The notes under the pieces were generated by a model. That model was not told where the DNA came from, ran no database searches, and saw only the letters and a program-made list of their open reading frames with translations. From Mitsuaria chitosanitabida ATCC BAA-476 = NBRC 102408 (GTDB taxonomy: Bacteria > Pseudomonadota > Gammaproteobacteria > Burkholderiales > Burkholderiaceae_C), in contig NZ_BCYP01000018.1 of the NCBI RefSeq assembly GCF_001598255.1, positions 62,001 to 126,000 of the forward strand: DNA of 64,000 nucleotides, written 5' to 3'. Numbering within the stretch: position 1 is the first letter of the stretch; each line of letters starts with the position of its first letter. The translations under genes were made by a program, and so were the position numbers. Shown here in pieces: positions 54,925 to 62,753 of this stretch.

Positions 54925-55587
54925 TCAGAACTTGCAGGCCATCCCGAGCTGGGCCGAGATGTCGACCGACGTCGACCCATCGCCCTTGCGATTGAGCTTG
55001 GACGGCATCCGGAAGCGTCCCGCGCATTCCGTGGCGTCGAGACCGAGGCCGCGGAGCATCTGCTTGGGTCCTTCCATCCCGATGCTCAGCGCGTGATGCG
55101 CGCGCTTGGGCGGCGGGCCGATCTGGGCCCCCTCGCGCGGGAGTTCGATGACCTGGATGTTGGGGCCGGTCCGCAGGGCGAGGGCGTCGGGGGCGTTGTC
55201 GCTCGAGCTGGAGCGCCAGGGCTGCATCCGGGCGCGGAGGGCGGCGACCGAGGCCTTGAGCGAGAGCGGCGTGGCGCGAGCCGGGGGAGGCGTCGCGGGG
55301 CGACCGTCGAGGCCGAGGGTGTCGCCGGCGGGATTCGCATCGGCGACCGCAGGGGCAGGGGATGCCGAGGGGAGTGGCGACGAGGCGGACAGTGCCGCCG
55401 TCTGCCGCGCCGGCTGCACGCTGAGCGCGGCGACCTGGGCGGTCACGGCCTGGGCGACGTCGGGGCCGGGTTGAGCGAAGGCGCAGGGCATCGCGGCGGC
55501 GAGGGCGGCCGCGCGGGCCCACACCGACAGCCACGCTCGCGAAGGCGATCGCTCTTGCGCGACGCCTGGCTGTGCCGGGTGTTCCAT
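54925..55587 (-). CDS. Secreted hypothetical protein, 220 aa
   Basis: Signal peptide (AWLSVWARAAALAAAMPCAFA), an Ala/Pro/Ser-rich linker of about 90 residues, then a basic C-terminal domain (GPNIQVIELPREGAQIGPPPKRAHHALSIGMEG, MLRGLGLDATECAGRFRMPSKLNRKG and a closing VDISAQLGMACKF) with two Cys. GGAGG five bases before ATG 55587 selects this start over one four codons earlier. Unknown function, possibly an envelope protein. The nearby hairpin at 55667-55688 lies in its upstream region. Confidence 0.72.
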   Translation of the reverse strand: MEHPAQPGVAQERSPSRAWLSVWARAAALAAAMPCAFAQPGPDVAQAVTAQVAALSVQPARQTAALSASSPLPSASPAPAVADANPAGDTLGLDGRPATPPPARATPLSLKASVAALRARMQPWRSSSSDNAPDALALRTGPNIQVIELPREGAQIGPPPKRAHHALSIGMEGPKQMLRGLGLDATECAGRFRMPSKLNRKGDGSTSVDISAQLGMACKF

Positions 55588-55720
55588 CGTGGCCTCCAAC
55601 CTCTTGCGGACCGGCAGTCAAGATGCGCGCCAGGGCTGAAGCGCGGCTGAAGGCAGGGTCAGGGCTTTCCCCCGTGGTCATGGGGGAACCGAGGCGGCGG
55701 GGGAGGCTCTGGTGTGGCAC

Positions 55721-55764
55721 GGCCCTCACCCCAGCTCTCTCCCGCGCAGCGGGAGAGGGGGCCG
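55721..55764 (-). repeat. Palindromic REP-like element, copy 2
   Basis: In reverse orientation this copy reads almost exactly like the element at 5968-6013: hairpin arms around CTGCGC, then CTGGGGTGAGGGC. Two copies in 64 kb suggest a family dispersed in the genome. Confidence 0.75.
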
Positions 55765-55812
55765 GCAGCGCTCAGGTGTGCTCGCGGCAGGCGCGGCGTT
55801 CCCTCGCCCGTT

Positions 55813-57021
55813 TCAATCCAGCGTCTGCCGATACCTCATGAGCGCGACGGTACCCGCGACCAGCAGGAAGGCCAGCATGGGCCACAGCTCCGGCAGGAGC
55901 TGGGACATCGCATTCCCCTTGAGCATGATCCCCCGCACGATGCGCAGGAAGTGCGTCAGCGGCAGCGCCTCCCCGATCGTCTGCGCCCAGCCGGGCATCC
56001 CGCGGAACGGGAACATGAAGCCCGAGAGCAGCATCGACGGCAGGAAAAAGAAGAAGGTCATCTGCAGCGCCTGCAGCTGGTTCTTCGCCAGCGTCGAGAA
56101 GGTGAACCCCACCGCCAGGTTGGCGAGCATGAACACGCCGATCATCGCCAGCAGCAGCAGGAAGCTCCCCGCCATCGGGATCTGGAACAGCAGCGCCGCC
56201 GCGACCAGGATCACACCCAGCTGCACGTAGCCCAGCACGATGTACGGGAGGATCTTTCCGATCATCACCTCCAGGGGCCGCACCGGCGTCGCCAGCAGGT
56301 TCTCCATCGTGCCGCGCTCCCGCTCGCGGGTCATCGCCAGGCCGGTGAGCATCACCATGGTCATCGTCAGGATCGTGCCGATCAGGCCCGGGACGATGTT
56401 GTAGCGGGACAGGCCCTCCGGGTTGTAGCGCCGATGGATGCGCCATTCGAAGGGCGCGGCGGACGAGCCGGCGTTGGCCGCGACGGGCGCGCCGCTCGCG
56501 TCGGCCTGCGCGGCCGCCGCGCCCGCCAGCGCCGCCGACGGCGCCAGCGGTCCGACCAGGTCCCGCCGCAGCGCCTGCGCGCCCAGCTGCGCCAGCGCCG
56601 CCAAGGCGTTGCTCGATGCCGAGGGATCGGTCGCGTCGACGCTCACCAGCACCGGCGGCTGCTCGCCGCGCACCACGCGGCGCGTGAAGTCCGGCGGGAT
56701 CACCAGCAGGAACTGCACCTCGCCGTCCTCCACCAGCGCGTCGCCGTCGCGCTCCGAGGCGGGCCGCGCGACGATCTTGAAGTAGCCGCTCTGTTCCAGG
56801 GCGGCGACCAGGCTGCGCGCCATCGCGCCGGTGTCTTGCGTGACCACCGCCGTCGGCAGGCCCTTGGGGTCGGTGTTGATCGCGTAACCGAACAGCATCA
56901 GCTGCAGGATGGGTACACCCACCGCCATCGCGAAGGTCGGCCGGTCGCGCAGCATCTGCTGCACCTCCTTGATGAAGATCGCCAGCACACGCGCCAGGCT
57001 GAAGCGGGAGGCGGCGCTCAT
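55813..57021 (-). CDS. ABC-2 type efflux permease
   Basis: A 402-residue ABC-2 (YbhR/YbhS-like) permease: N-terminal helix (VLAIFIKEVQQMLRDRPTFAMAVGVPILQLMLFGYAINTD), a large periplasmic domain and five or six C-terminal helices (IVPGLIGTILTMTMVMLTGLAMTRERERGTMENLL through FFFFLPSMLLSGFMFPFRGMP). A long Ala-rich insert (about 175-200) is notable. It is the third gene in an HlyD-ATPase-permease operon, with a 4-base overlap to the ATPase. Likely exporter of a drug or polymer. Confidence 0.92.
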   Translation of the reverse strand: MSAASRFSLARVLAIFIKEVQQMLRDRPTFAMAVGVPILQLMLFGYAINTDPKGLPTAVVTQDTGAMARSLVAALEQSGYFKIVARPASERDGDALVEDGEVQFLLVIPPDFTRRVVRGEQPPVLVSVDATDPSASSNALAALAQLGAQALRRDLVGPLAPSAALAGAAAAQADASGAPVAANAGSSAAPFEWRIHRRYNPEGLSRYNIVPGLIGTILTMTMVMLTGLAMTRERERGTMENLLATPVRPLEVMIGKILPYIVLGYVQLGVILVAAALLFQIPMAGSFLLLLAMIGVFMLANLAVGFTFSTLAKNQLQALQMTFFFFLPSMLLSGFMFPFRGMPGWAQTIGEALPLTHFLRIVRGIMLKGNAMSQLLPELWPMLAFLLVAGTVALMRYRQTLD

Positions 57022-58190
57022 CGCCGATCCCCCTGGCTCGCTCGCCCCGTCGAACTCGAACTCGAACTCGCACTCGAACTCGAACTCGAACTCGAACTCG
57101 CACTCGCACTCGCACTCGCACTCGCACTCGCACTCGCACGCGCACTCGCACGCGCACTCGATGTCGACGTCTCGTCCGCGGTCCCGGTCTCGGCAGCACC
57201 GGCGCGCGAAGAGTCACCGCTCGGCGCGGCCCCGGTGGTGGCCGGCGCGTCCTCGAAGTTGTCGGGGCTGCGGCTGATCAGGCTGATGAAGACGTCCTCG
57301 AGGTTGGCCTCGGTGCGCTCCCAGCGCAGGCCGGGCCGGGACTGGAACTCGGCGATGGCGCGTTCCAGCGCGGCGTCGTCCTGCCCGGCCACATGCAGGC
57401 TGTTGCCGAAGGCCGCGACGCTGAGCACGCCGGGCCGGCCGTTGAGCGCGATCGACAGCTCGGTCAGCCGCTGCGGATCGTCCGCATGCAGCGCCCGCAC
57501 CGCGAGCCCCGCCTGGTCGATGATCTCGCGCTGCGTGCCGCGCGCCAGCAGCTTGCCGTAGGCGATGTAGGCGAGCTCGTGGCAGCGCTCCGCCTCGTCC
57601 ATGTAATGCGTGGAGACCAGCACCGTGATGCCGTCCGCGGCCAGGCGATGGATCTCGTCCCAGAAGTCGCGCCGCGCCTTGGGATCGACGCCGGCGGTGG
57701 GCTCGTCGAGCAGCAGCAGGCGGGGCTCGTGCAGCAGGCACGCGGCCAGCGCCAGACGCTGCTTCCAGCCGCCCGAGAGCGAGCCCGCCAACTGATCCTT
57801 GCGTGTCTTGAGCCCGAGCCGGTCCAGCGCCTCGTCCACGCGTCGGGGCCGCTCGTCGAGCTCGAACAGCCGCGCGACGAAGTCCAGGTTCTGACGGATC
57901 GACAGGTCCTCGTAAAGCCCGAAACGCTGCGTCATGTAGCCGACCTGCCGCTTGATCTCGCCGGCCCGCTTGCGCATGTCGAGGCCCAGGCAGGTGCCTT
58001 CGCCCTCGTCGGGCGTGAGCAGGCCGCAGAGCATGCGGATGGTCGTCGTCTTGCCGCTGCCGTTGGGGCCGAGGAAGCCGCAGATGCGGCCGCGTCCCAG
58101 CCGCAGGTCGACGTGGTCGACGACGGTCCGCGGACCGTAGCGCTTGGTCAGGCCGCGCACGTCGATGGCGAGCTCGCCGTCGTCGCTCAT
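57018..58190 (-). CDS. ABC transporter ATP-binding protein with Ser/Ala repeat tail
   Basis: A 390-residue ATPase. The nucleotide-binding domain spans about residues 8-230: Walker A GPNGSGKTT, signature LSGGWKQR, Walker B LLLLDEPTAG and the H-loop VSTHYMDEAE. After residue 320 comes an unusual Ser/Ala-rich tail (residues about 340-385) encoded by a 6-bp repeat. The gene overlaps both neighbours by four bases (ATGA at 57018-57021 and 58187-58190). Only one ATPase domain and one permease gene exist, so the transporter probably works as a homodimer. Confidence 0.95.
   Translation of the reverse strand: MSDDGELAIDVRGLTKRYGPRTVVDHVDLRLGRGRICGFLGPNGSGKTTTIRMLCGLLTPDEGEGTCLGLDMRKRAGEIKRQVGYMTQRFGLYEDLSIRQNLDFVARLFELDERPRRVDEALDRLGLKTRKDQLAGSLSGGWKQRLALAACLLHEPRLLLLDEPTAGVDPKARRDFWDEIHRLAADGITVLVSTHYMDEAERCHELAYIAYGKLLARGTQREIIDQAGLAVRALHADDPQRLTELSIALNGRPGVLSVAAFGNSLHVAGQDDAALERAIAEFQSRPGLRWERTEANLEDVFISLISRSPDNFEDAPATTGAAPSGDSSRAGAAETGTADETSTSSARASARASASASASASASASSSSSSSSSASSSSSSTGRASQGDRR
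57046..57160 (-). repeat. Hexanucleotide repeat (GAACTC/GCACTC) in ATPase tail
   Basis: Roughly nineteen 6-bp units run through the 3' end of the ATPase gene. In the sense direction they encode Ser-Ser, Ser-Ala and Ala-Arg pairs in frame with the stop codon. The unit length preserves the reading frame if copies are gained or lost. Confidence 0.92.
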
Positions 58191-59167
58191 GAGCCGGACA
58201 CCGCTTCCGCCCGCCGCACCTCCAGCGGCTGCCCGGGATGCAGGCGCGTCGCCTGCGCGGGGTCGGGTCTTGCCTCGACCAGGAAGACCAGCCGGCTGCG
58301 CTGGCTGTTGGAGTAGATGACCGGGGGCGTGTACTCCGGCTGCGGCGAGATGTAGCTCACCGTCGCCGCGATCGGCGCGCCGCAGCCGTCGCAGCGCAGC
58401 TGGACGGCCTGGCCCTGGCGCAGCGAGGCCAGCTCCGCTTCCGGCACGTAGAAGCGCGCCTTGCGCTGCGAGGGCGGCAGCAGCGAGACCACCGGCTGGC
58501 CGGCGTTCACGTACTCGCCGACGCGATAGAAGGTGTCGTTGACCAGGCCGGCGGCGGGTGCGTTCTGGCGCGTCTGCGACTCGCGCCAACGCTGCTGGTC
58601 GAGCGCGGCGGAGGCCGCCTCGGTGGTCGCGCGCGCCGCGGCCTGCGCGTCGCTGCGGGCCGGGAGCTCGGCGACGCGCAGCGCCGATTCGAGCTCATGC
58701 ACCCGCTGCCGGGCCTGCGCCGCCGCGCTGCGGGCGTCGTCCAGCTGGGCGGGGGAGATGAAGCCCTGATCGATCAGCTTCTGCTGCCGGATCAGGTCCG
58801 CGTCGGCAAGCGCCGATTGCGCGCGGGCCTGGCCCAGTTGGGCGCGGCTCACGGCGATCTCGTCGGGGCGGCGGCCCTTGCTGGCGTCGGCCTGCGAGGC
58901 GCTGGCGGCGGCGAGCTGCGCCTCGGCCTGCGCCCGGGCCGCGCGGGTGGGGACGACGTCGACGCTGAACAGCGCCGCGCCGGCCTGGACCGTGTCGCCG
59001 CGCTGGACCTCCAGCGCCATCAGCTGGCCCGCGACCGGCGACGCGACGTAGACCGGATCGCCCTCCGCATAGCCGGACCAGGCGTCCGGCGGCTTGTCGC
59101 CGCAGGCGGCGAGCAGGAGCGCGGGCAGGATCAGCGCGAGGGGCATGCGCCGCGGCGCTCGCGGCAT
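58187..59167 (-). CDS. HlyD family membrane-fusion lipoprotein
   Basis: A 326-residue periplasmic adaptor. Lipobox LLAAC after the hydrophobic core PLALILPALLL; barrel-sandwich half (AEGDPVYVASPVAGQLMALEVQRGDTVQAGAALFSVD), coiled-coil hairpin (AQAEAQLAAASASQADAS to LARVHELESALRVAELPAR) and the returning half (NAPAAGLVNDTFYRVGEYVNAGQPVV). It resembles YbhG-type adaptors of ABC efflux systems. The chosen start, at MPRAPRRMPLAL, precedes the signal; the frame continues upstream without supporting signals. First gene of the efflux operon. Confidence 0.9.
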   Translation of the reverse strand: MPRAPRRMPLALILPALLLAACGDKPPDAWSGYAEGDPVYVASPVAGQLMALEVQRGDTVQAGAALFSVDVVPTRAARAQAEAQLAAASASQADASKGRRPDEIAVSRAQLGQARAQSALADADLIRQQKLIDQGFISPAQLDDARSAAAQARQRVHELESALRVAELPARSDAQAAARATTEAASAALDQQRWRESQTRQNAPAAGLVNDTFYRVGEYVNAGQPVVSLLPPSQRKARFYVPEAELASLRQGQAVQLRCDGCGAPIAATVSYISPQPEYTPPVIYSNSQRSRLVFLVEARPDPAQATRLHPGQPLEVRRAEAVSGS

Positions 59168-59361
59168 CGGCCCGCGTGTCGGGCACGACGGACTCGGTGA
59201 GAGTGGTGAGCGACGTGGGGACCCAGCCTGCGGCCGGATGGGCGGGAGCGACGGGATCCTCGGCATCGACGCGATCTCCGGCAAGGGGGATGCCGGCGAT
59301 TATTGCCCTGGGGCCGGATCGACGCGCGAGGCCTGGGCGGGAAGCGTCAAGCCGGAAGCAC

Positions 59362-59394
59362 GAAGGCCCCGGCGGGTGAGCGCGCGGGGCCTTC
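59362..59394. terminator. Hairpin between efflux and TRAP operons
   Basis: Perfect 10-bp arms GAAGGCCCCG and CGGGGCCTTC around 13 bases. It lies 57 bases after the TRAP large-permease stop on the minus strand. No T-tract, so it may act by Rho or as a stabilising hairpin. Confidence 0.55.
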
Positions 59395-59450
59395 GGGGCC
59401 TCATGGGCGATCCGCGCGGACGCGGATCGCGAGGGCAGGGCGGGGCCGGG

Positions 59451-60779
59451 TCAGGCCACCAGTCCCAGCAGCCTCGGCAGCGCCAGCGACAGCGCCGGCC
59501 AGTAGGTGACGACCAGCAGGAAGCCCAGCATCGTCAGCAGCCAGGGCCACACGGCGACCGTGAGCTCGGTGATCCCCATCTTCGTGATCCCGGAGGCCAC
59601 GTACAGGTTCAAGCCCACCGGCGGATGGCACAGGCCCACTTCCATGTTCACGGCCATCAGGATGCCCAGGTGCACCGGGTCCACGCCCAGCTTGGCGGCG
59701 ACCGGGAACAGGATGGGCGCCATGATCAGCACGATCGCGGCCGGGTCCATGAAGTTGCCCGCGCCCAGCAGGATCAGGTTGACCAGCAGCAGGAAGACGA
59801 TCAGGCCGAAGCCCTGCGCCGACATCCACGCCGCCATCGTCTGCGGGATCTGCTCCGAGGCCATCAGGAAGCTGAACAGCACCGCGTTCGTGATGATGTA
59901 CAGCAGCATCGAGCTCATCGCCGCCGCCTTCAGCAGCACTTTGGGCACGTCCTTCAGGCTCATGTCCTTGTAGACGAACACCGAGATGATGAAGGCGTAG
60001 ACCGCGGCCACGGCGGCCGCTTCCGTCGGCGTGAACTTGCCGCTGTAGATGCCGCCGATGACGACGACGATCAGCATCAGGCCCCAGAAGCTGTCGCGGA
60101 AGGCCTTGAAGCGCTCGCCCCAGGTGGCCTTGACCATGCGCGGGTAGTCGTACTTCTTGGCGCGGTACCAGGTCGTGAGACCCAGCAGCAGCGACAGGCA
60201 CACGCCCGGCACCACGCCGGCCATGAACAGCTGGCCGACCGAGGCCGTGCCCACGACTTCGCCGTTCGGTCCGGTGGCGGACATGCCGGCTGTCGCGATC
60301 GAGAACATCACCAGGTTGATCGACGGCGGGAACAGGATGCCCAGCGCGCCCGAGGTCGTGATCACGCCGGCCCCGAACTGCTTCGGATAGCCCTGCTTGG
60401 TCATGGCCGGCAGGATGATCGAGCCGACCGCCACCACCGTGGCCACCGACGAGCCCGAGATCGCCGCGAACATCGCGCAGGCCAGCACGCCGGCCAGGCC
60501 CAGGCCGCCGTACCAGTGGCCGATCATGGTCGTGGCGAAGTGGATGATCCGTCTGGCCACCCCCCCGTGGGTGAGGAAGTTGCCCGCCAGGATGAAGAAC
60601 GGGACGGCCATGATCTCGAACTTCTCGATGCCGGTGAACAGCTTGAGCGCGACCGATTCGATCGGCACGTTCGTCATCGTGAAGAGGTAGGTCAGGACCG
60701 TCAGGCCCAGCGAGATCGAGATCGGCATGCCGGTGAGCATCAGCACCACCAGCAGAGAGAAGATGATCAGGGTGTTCAT
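59451..60779 (-). CDS. dctM: TRAP transporter large permease (DctM type)
   Basis: A 442-residue inner-membrane protein with about twelve helices. It has the family core: IESVALKLFTGIEKFEIMAVPFFILAGNFLTHGGVARR, CAMFAAISGSSVATVVAVGSIILPAM and NLYVASGITKMGITELTVAVWPW. It moves the substrate with a sodium gradient together with the small permease, whose stop overlaps its start by four bases. Substrate is probably a C4-dicarboxylate or related acid, based on neighbours. Confidence 0.95.
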   Translation of the reverse strand: MNTLIIFSLLVVLMLTGMPISISLGLTVLTYLFTMTNVPIESVALKLFTGIEKFEIMAVPFFILAGNFLTHGGVARRIIHFATTMIGHWYGGLGLAGVLACAMFAAISGSSVATVVAVGSIILPAMTKQGYPKQFGAGVITTSGALGILFPPSINLVMFSIATAGMSATGPNGEVVGTASVGQLFMAGVVPGVCLSLLLGLTTWYRAKKYDYPRMVKATWGERFKAFRDSFWGLMLIVVVIGGIYSGKFTPTEAAAVAAVYAFIISVFVYKDMSLKDVPKVLLKAAAMSSMLLYIITNAVLFSFLMASEQIPQTMAAWMSAQGFGLIVFLLLVNLILLGAGNFMDPAAIVLIMAPILFPVAAKLGVDPVHLGILMAVNMEVGLCHPPVGLNLYVASGITKMGITELTVAVWPWLLTMLGFLLVVTYWPALSLALPRLLGLVA

Positions 60780-61432
60780 GCGCGATCTCCCTTCGACGTC
60801 TTCGCGGCTTCCTCGGCCGTCTTGGCCGAGCCGATCGCCGCGGCGTCGTCCTCGATGCCCTCGACGTGGCCGTGGTCGGCGTGCGGCGCCTCACCGGTGC
60901 GGATGAAGTGCCAGCACACCTGCAGGAAGCGGAAGCACATCAGGTAGGAACCCAGCGGCACGCAGGAGTAGGCGATCCAGGTCGGGATCTCCAGGTCCGG
61001 CGAGGTCGGGCCCTCGAAGAGGTCGGGGTTGTCGATGCCGAAGGCATGCGTGAAGGCGTAGTGGGCGCCGTTCTCCCAGACGAAGGTGGCGCCCAGCGTG
61101 CCGATGGTGGCGGTGAACAGCGCGCCCGCGAGCAGGCTGAAGATCACCAGGTACTTGGCATGCTCGGGCTTGAGCTTGCGCACCAGCACGTCCACGCCCA
61201 CGTGGGTGCCGGCCCGCACGCCGTAGGCGGCGCCGAACTTGGCCATCCACACGAACATGTAGATGCACAGCTCCTGCGCCCAGCTCACGTCGATGCGGAT
61301 GATCAGGTCCTGCAGATGCGGCACGCCCGCCAGGAAGCGGTGCAGGACGGCCATCGCGATCACCAGCGTCGCGGCGCCCATGAGGAAAGCGATCAGGCTT
61401 TCCTCCAATCGATCGAGCCATCTCAGGGACAT
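60776..61432 (-). CDS. dctQ: TRAP transporter small permease (DctQ type)
   Basis: A 218-residue four-helix membrane protein (IAFLMGAATLVIAMAVLHRF, WAQELCIYMFVWMAKFGAAYGVRAGTHVGVDVLV, YLVIFSLLAGALFTATIGTLGATFVW). An extra polar C-terminal stretch and a loop near LEIPTWIAYSCVP lengthen it over the usual 160-180 aa. It bridges the binding protein and the large permease. A leader with two hairpins separates it from dctP upstream. Confidence 0.93.
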   Translation of the reverse strand: MSLRWLDRLEESLIAFLMGAATLVIAMAVLHRFLAGVPHLQDLIIRIDVSWAQELCIYMFVWMAKFGAAYGVRAGTHVGVDVLVRKLKPEHAKYLVIFSLLAGALFTATIGTLGATFVWENGAHYAFTHAFGIDNPDLFEGPTSPDLEIPTWIAYSCVPLGSYLMCFRFLQVCWHFIRTGEAPHADHGHVEGIEDDAAAIGSAKTAEEAAKTSKGDRA

Positions 61433-61453
61433 GGCGATCTCCTCGGGGAAGAG

Positions 61454-61510
61454 TCCGGCCCAGCGGCCGGACGAAAGAAATGCCGCGCCGCCGGAGGACA
61501 GCGCGGCATG
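61454..61510 (-). terminator. Tandem hairpins between dctP and dctQ
   Basis: In transcript order: first arms ATGCCGCGC and GCGCGGCAT (61481-61510) followed by TTTCTTTCG, then arms GTCCGGCC and GGCCGGAC (61454-61473). The first looks like a partial terminator that would give more binding protein than permease. Confidence 0.65.
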
Positions 61511-61558
61511 GAAGGTCGCCGGGAGGACTGGCGACGGCTCAGGAAAACAGCGCGGGGC

Positions 61559-62581
61559 TTACTTGGTCGGCGGGACGAAGCCGGCGGCCTTGTAGGCGGC
61601 CTCGACGGTGCCCTTGCCGACACGGCCTTCCATCTCCTTGTGGACCGGCATCAGCGCCAGCTTCCACTCGTTCACTTCCGCCGGGGTCAGCGTGTAGATG
61701 GTGGTCTTGCCGCTGGCCTTGATCTTCTCCAGCGCCTGCTGGTTCTCGGTCTGCGCGATCGCGTTGGCGTAGGTGGTGGCGTCCTTGACGCTGCTGTCCA
61801 CCACGGCCTTCAGGTCGGCGGGCAGGCCGTCATAGAACTTCTTGTTGATGATCAGCGTGTAGGCCAGGTGGCCGTGGTTGCTGATGGTGGTGTGCTTCTG
61901 CACCTCGTAGGTCTTCTGGGTGTAGAAGTTGGAGGGCACGCCCTCGGTCCCGTCCACCACGCCCGACTGCAGGGCCTGGTACAGCTCGGAGAAGGCCATC
62001 ACCTGCGGGATCGCGCCCAGCGCGCGCATCTGCGCGTCCAGCACCTTGGAGGACTGGATGCGCATCTTCAGGCCCTTGAAGTCCGCCACGTGGTGCAGCG
62101 GCTTGTTGGCGCTCATGATGTGGAAGCCGTTGTCCCAGAAGGCCAGGCCCTTGATGCCCTTGGGCTCGAGCTTCTTGAACAGCTCCATGCCCAGGGTGTT
62201 GGTCGTGTTGCGGAAGGACGCGTCGTCCTTGAACAGGAAGGGCAGGTCGAAGACCTCGAACTCCTTCACGCCCAGCGGGCCGAACTTGGCCAGCGACGGG
62301 GCCAGCATCTGCACCGAGCCCAGTTGCAGGGCCTCCAGCTCTTCCTTGTCCTTGTAGAGCTGGCTGTTGGGGTAGACCTCGACCTTCAGGCGGCCCTTGC
62401 TGCGCTCTTCCGCCAGCTCCTTGAAGCGCTGCGCGCCCTTGCCCTTGGGGGTGTCGGGGGCGACGACGTGGCTCAGCTTGATCACGATCGGCGCCTGGGC
62501 GAACGACGCGCCGGCGGCGGTCAGGCCGGCAACGGCCAGCGCGGCGGACAGCAGCAGGCGGCGGGGGAAGCGGACGGACAT
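61559..62581 (-). CDS. dctP: TRAP transporter substrate-binding protein (DctP type)
   Basis: A 340-residue periplasmic binding protein. Signal peptide (LLLSAALAVAGLTAAGASFA), then the TRAP fold with IKLSHVVAPDTPKGKGAQRF, the carboxylate-binding Arg in FKGLKMRIQSSKV, ELYQALQSGVVDGTEGVPSNFY and the C-terminal helix EAAYKAAGF. The conserved Arg supports an organic acid ligand. ATG 62581 with AGGAG upstream starts the dctP-dctQ-dctM operon, which is divergent from a sensor kinase gene. Confidence 0.95.
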   Translation of the reverse strand: MSVRFPRRLLLSAALAVAGLTAAGASFAQAPIVIKLSHVVAPDTPKGKGAQRFKELAEERSKGRLKVEVYPNSQLYKDKEELEALQLGSVQMLAPSLAKFGPLGVKEFEVFDLPFLFKDDASFRNTTNTLGMELFKKLEPKGIKGLAFWDNGFHIMSANKPLHHVADFKGLKMRIQSSKVLDAQMRALGAIPQVMAFSELYQALQSGVVDGTEGVPSNFYTQKTYEVQKHTTISNHGHLAYTLIINKKFYDGLPADLKAVVDSSVKDATTYANAIAQTENQQALEKIKASGKTTIYTLTPAEVNEWKLALMPVHKEMEGRVGKGTVEAAYKAAGFVPPTK

Positions 62582-62640
62582 GGAGGTCTCCTGGTGTTCT
62601 TGGATGCGCCGGGATTCGGGGCATCCTGGATGGGGACGGA

Positions 62641-62683
62641 TTGTGGAAATCGGCCCCTGGCGCGGCCAGTTGTGGACTTCCAC
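62641..62683. promoter_or_regulatory. Repeat and palindrome in dctP/sensor intergenic region
   Basis: TTGTGGAAAT (62641) and TTGTGGACTT (62670) form a direct repeat, and GTGGACTTCCAC (62672-62683) is a perfect palindrome. The 172-base gap lies between the divergent genes, so this is a candidate operator for the response regulator of the adjoining sensor kinase. Confidence 0.5.
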
Positions 62684-62753
62684 ATTGGGGAAAAGCGAAA
62701 CGCCCGCGCCCGCGCACAGGCGTGCGAGGGGCGCAGCGCCTAGACTGCCGGCC

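Noticed and set aside
55667-55688. TTCCCCC/GGGGGAA hairpin upstream of the 220-aa secreted protein
   Set aside because: Short arms in G/C-run DNA; no supporting promoter or conserved feature.
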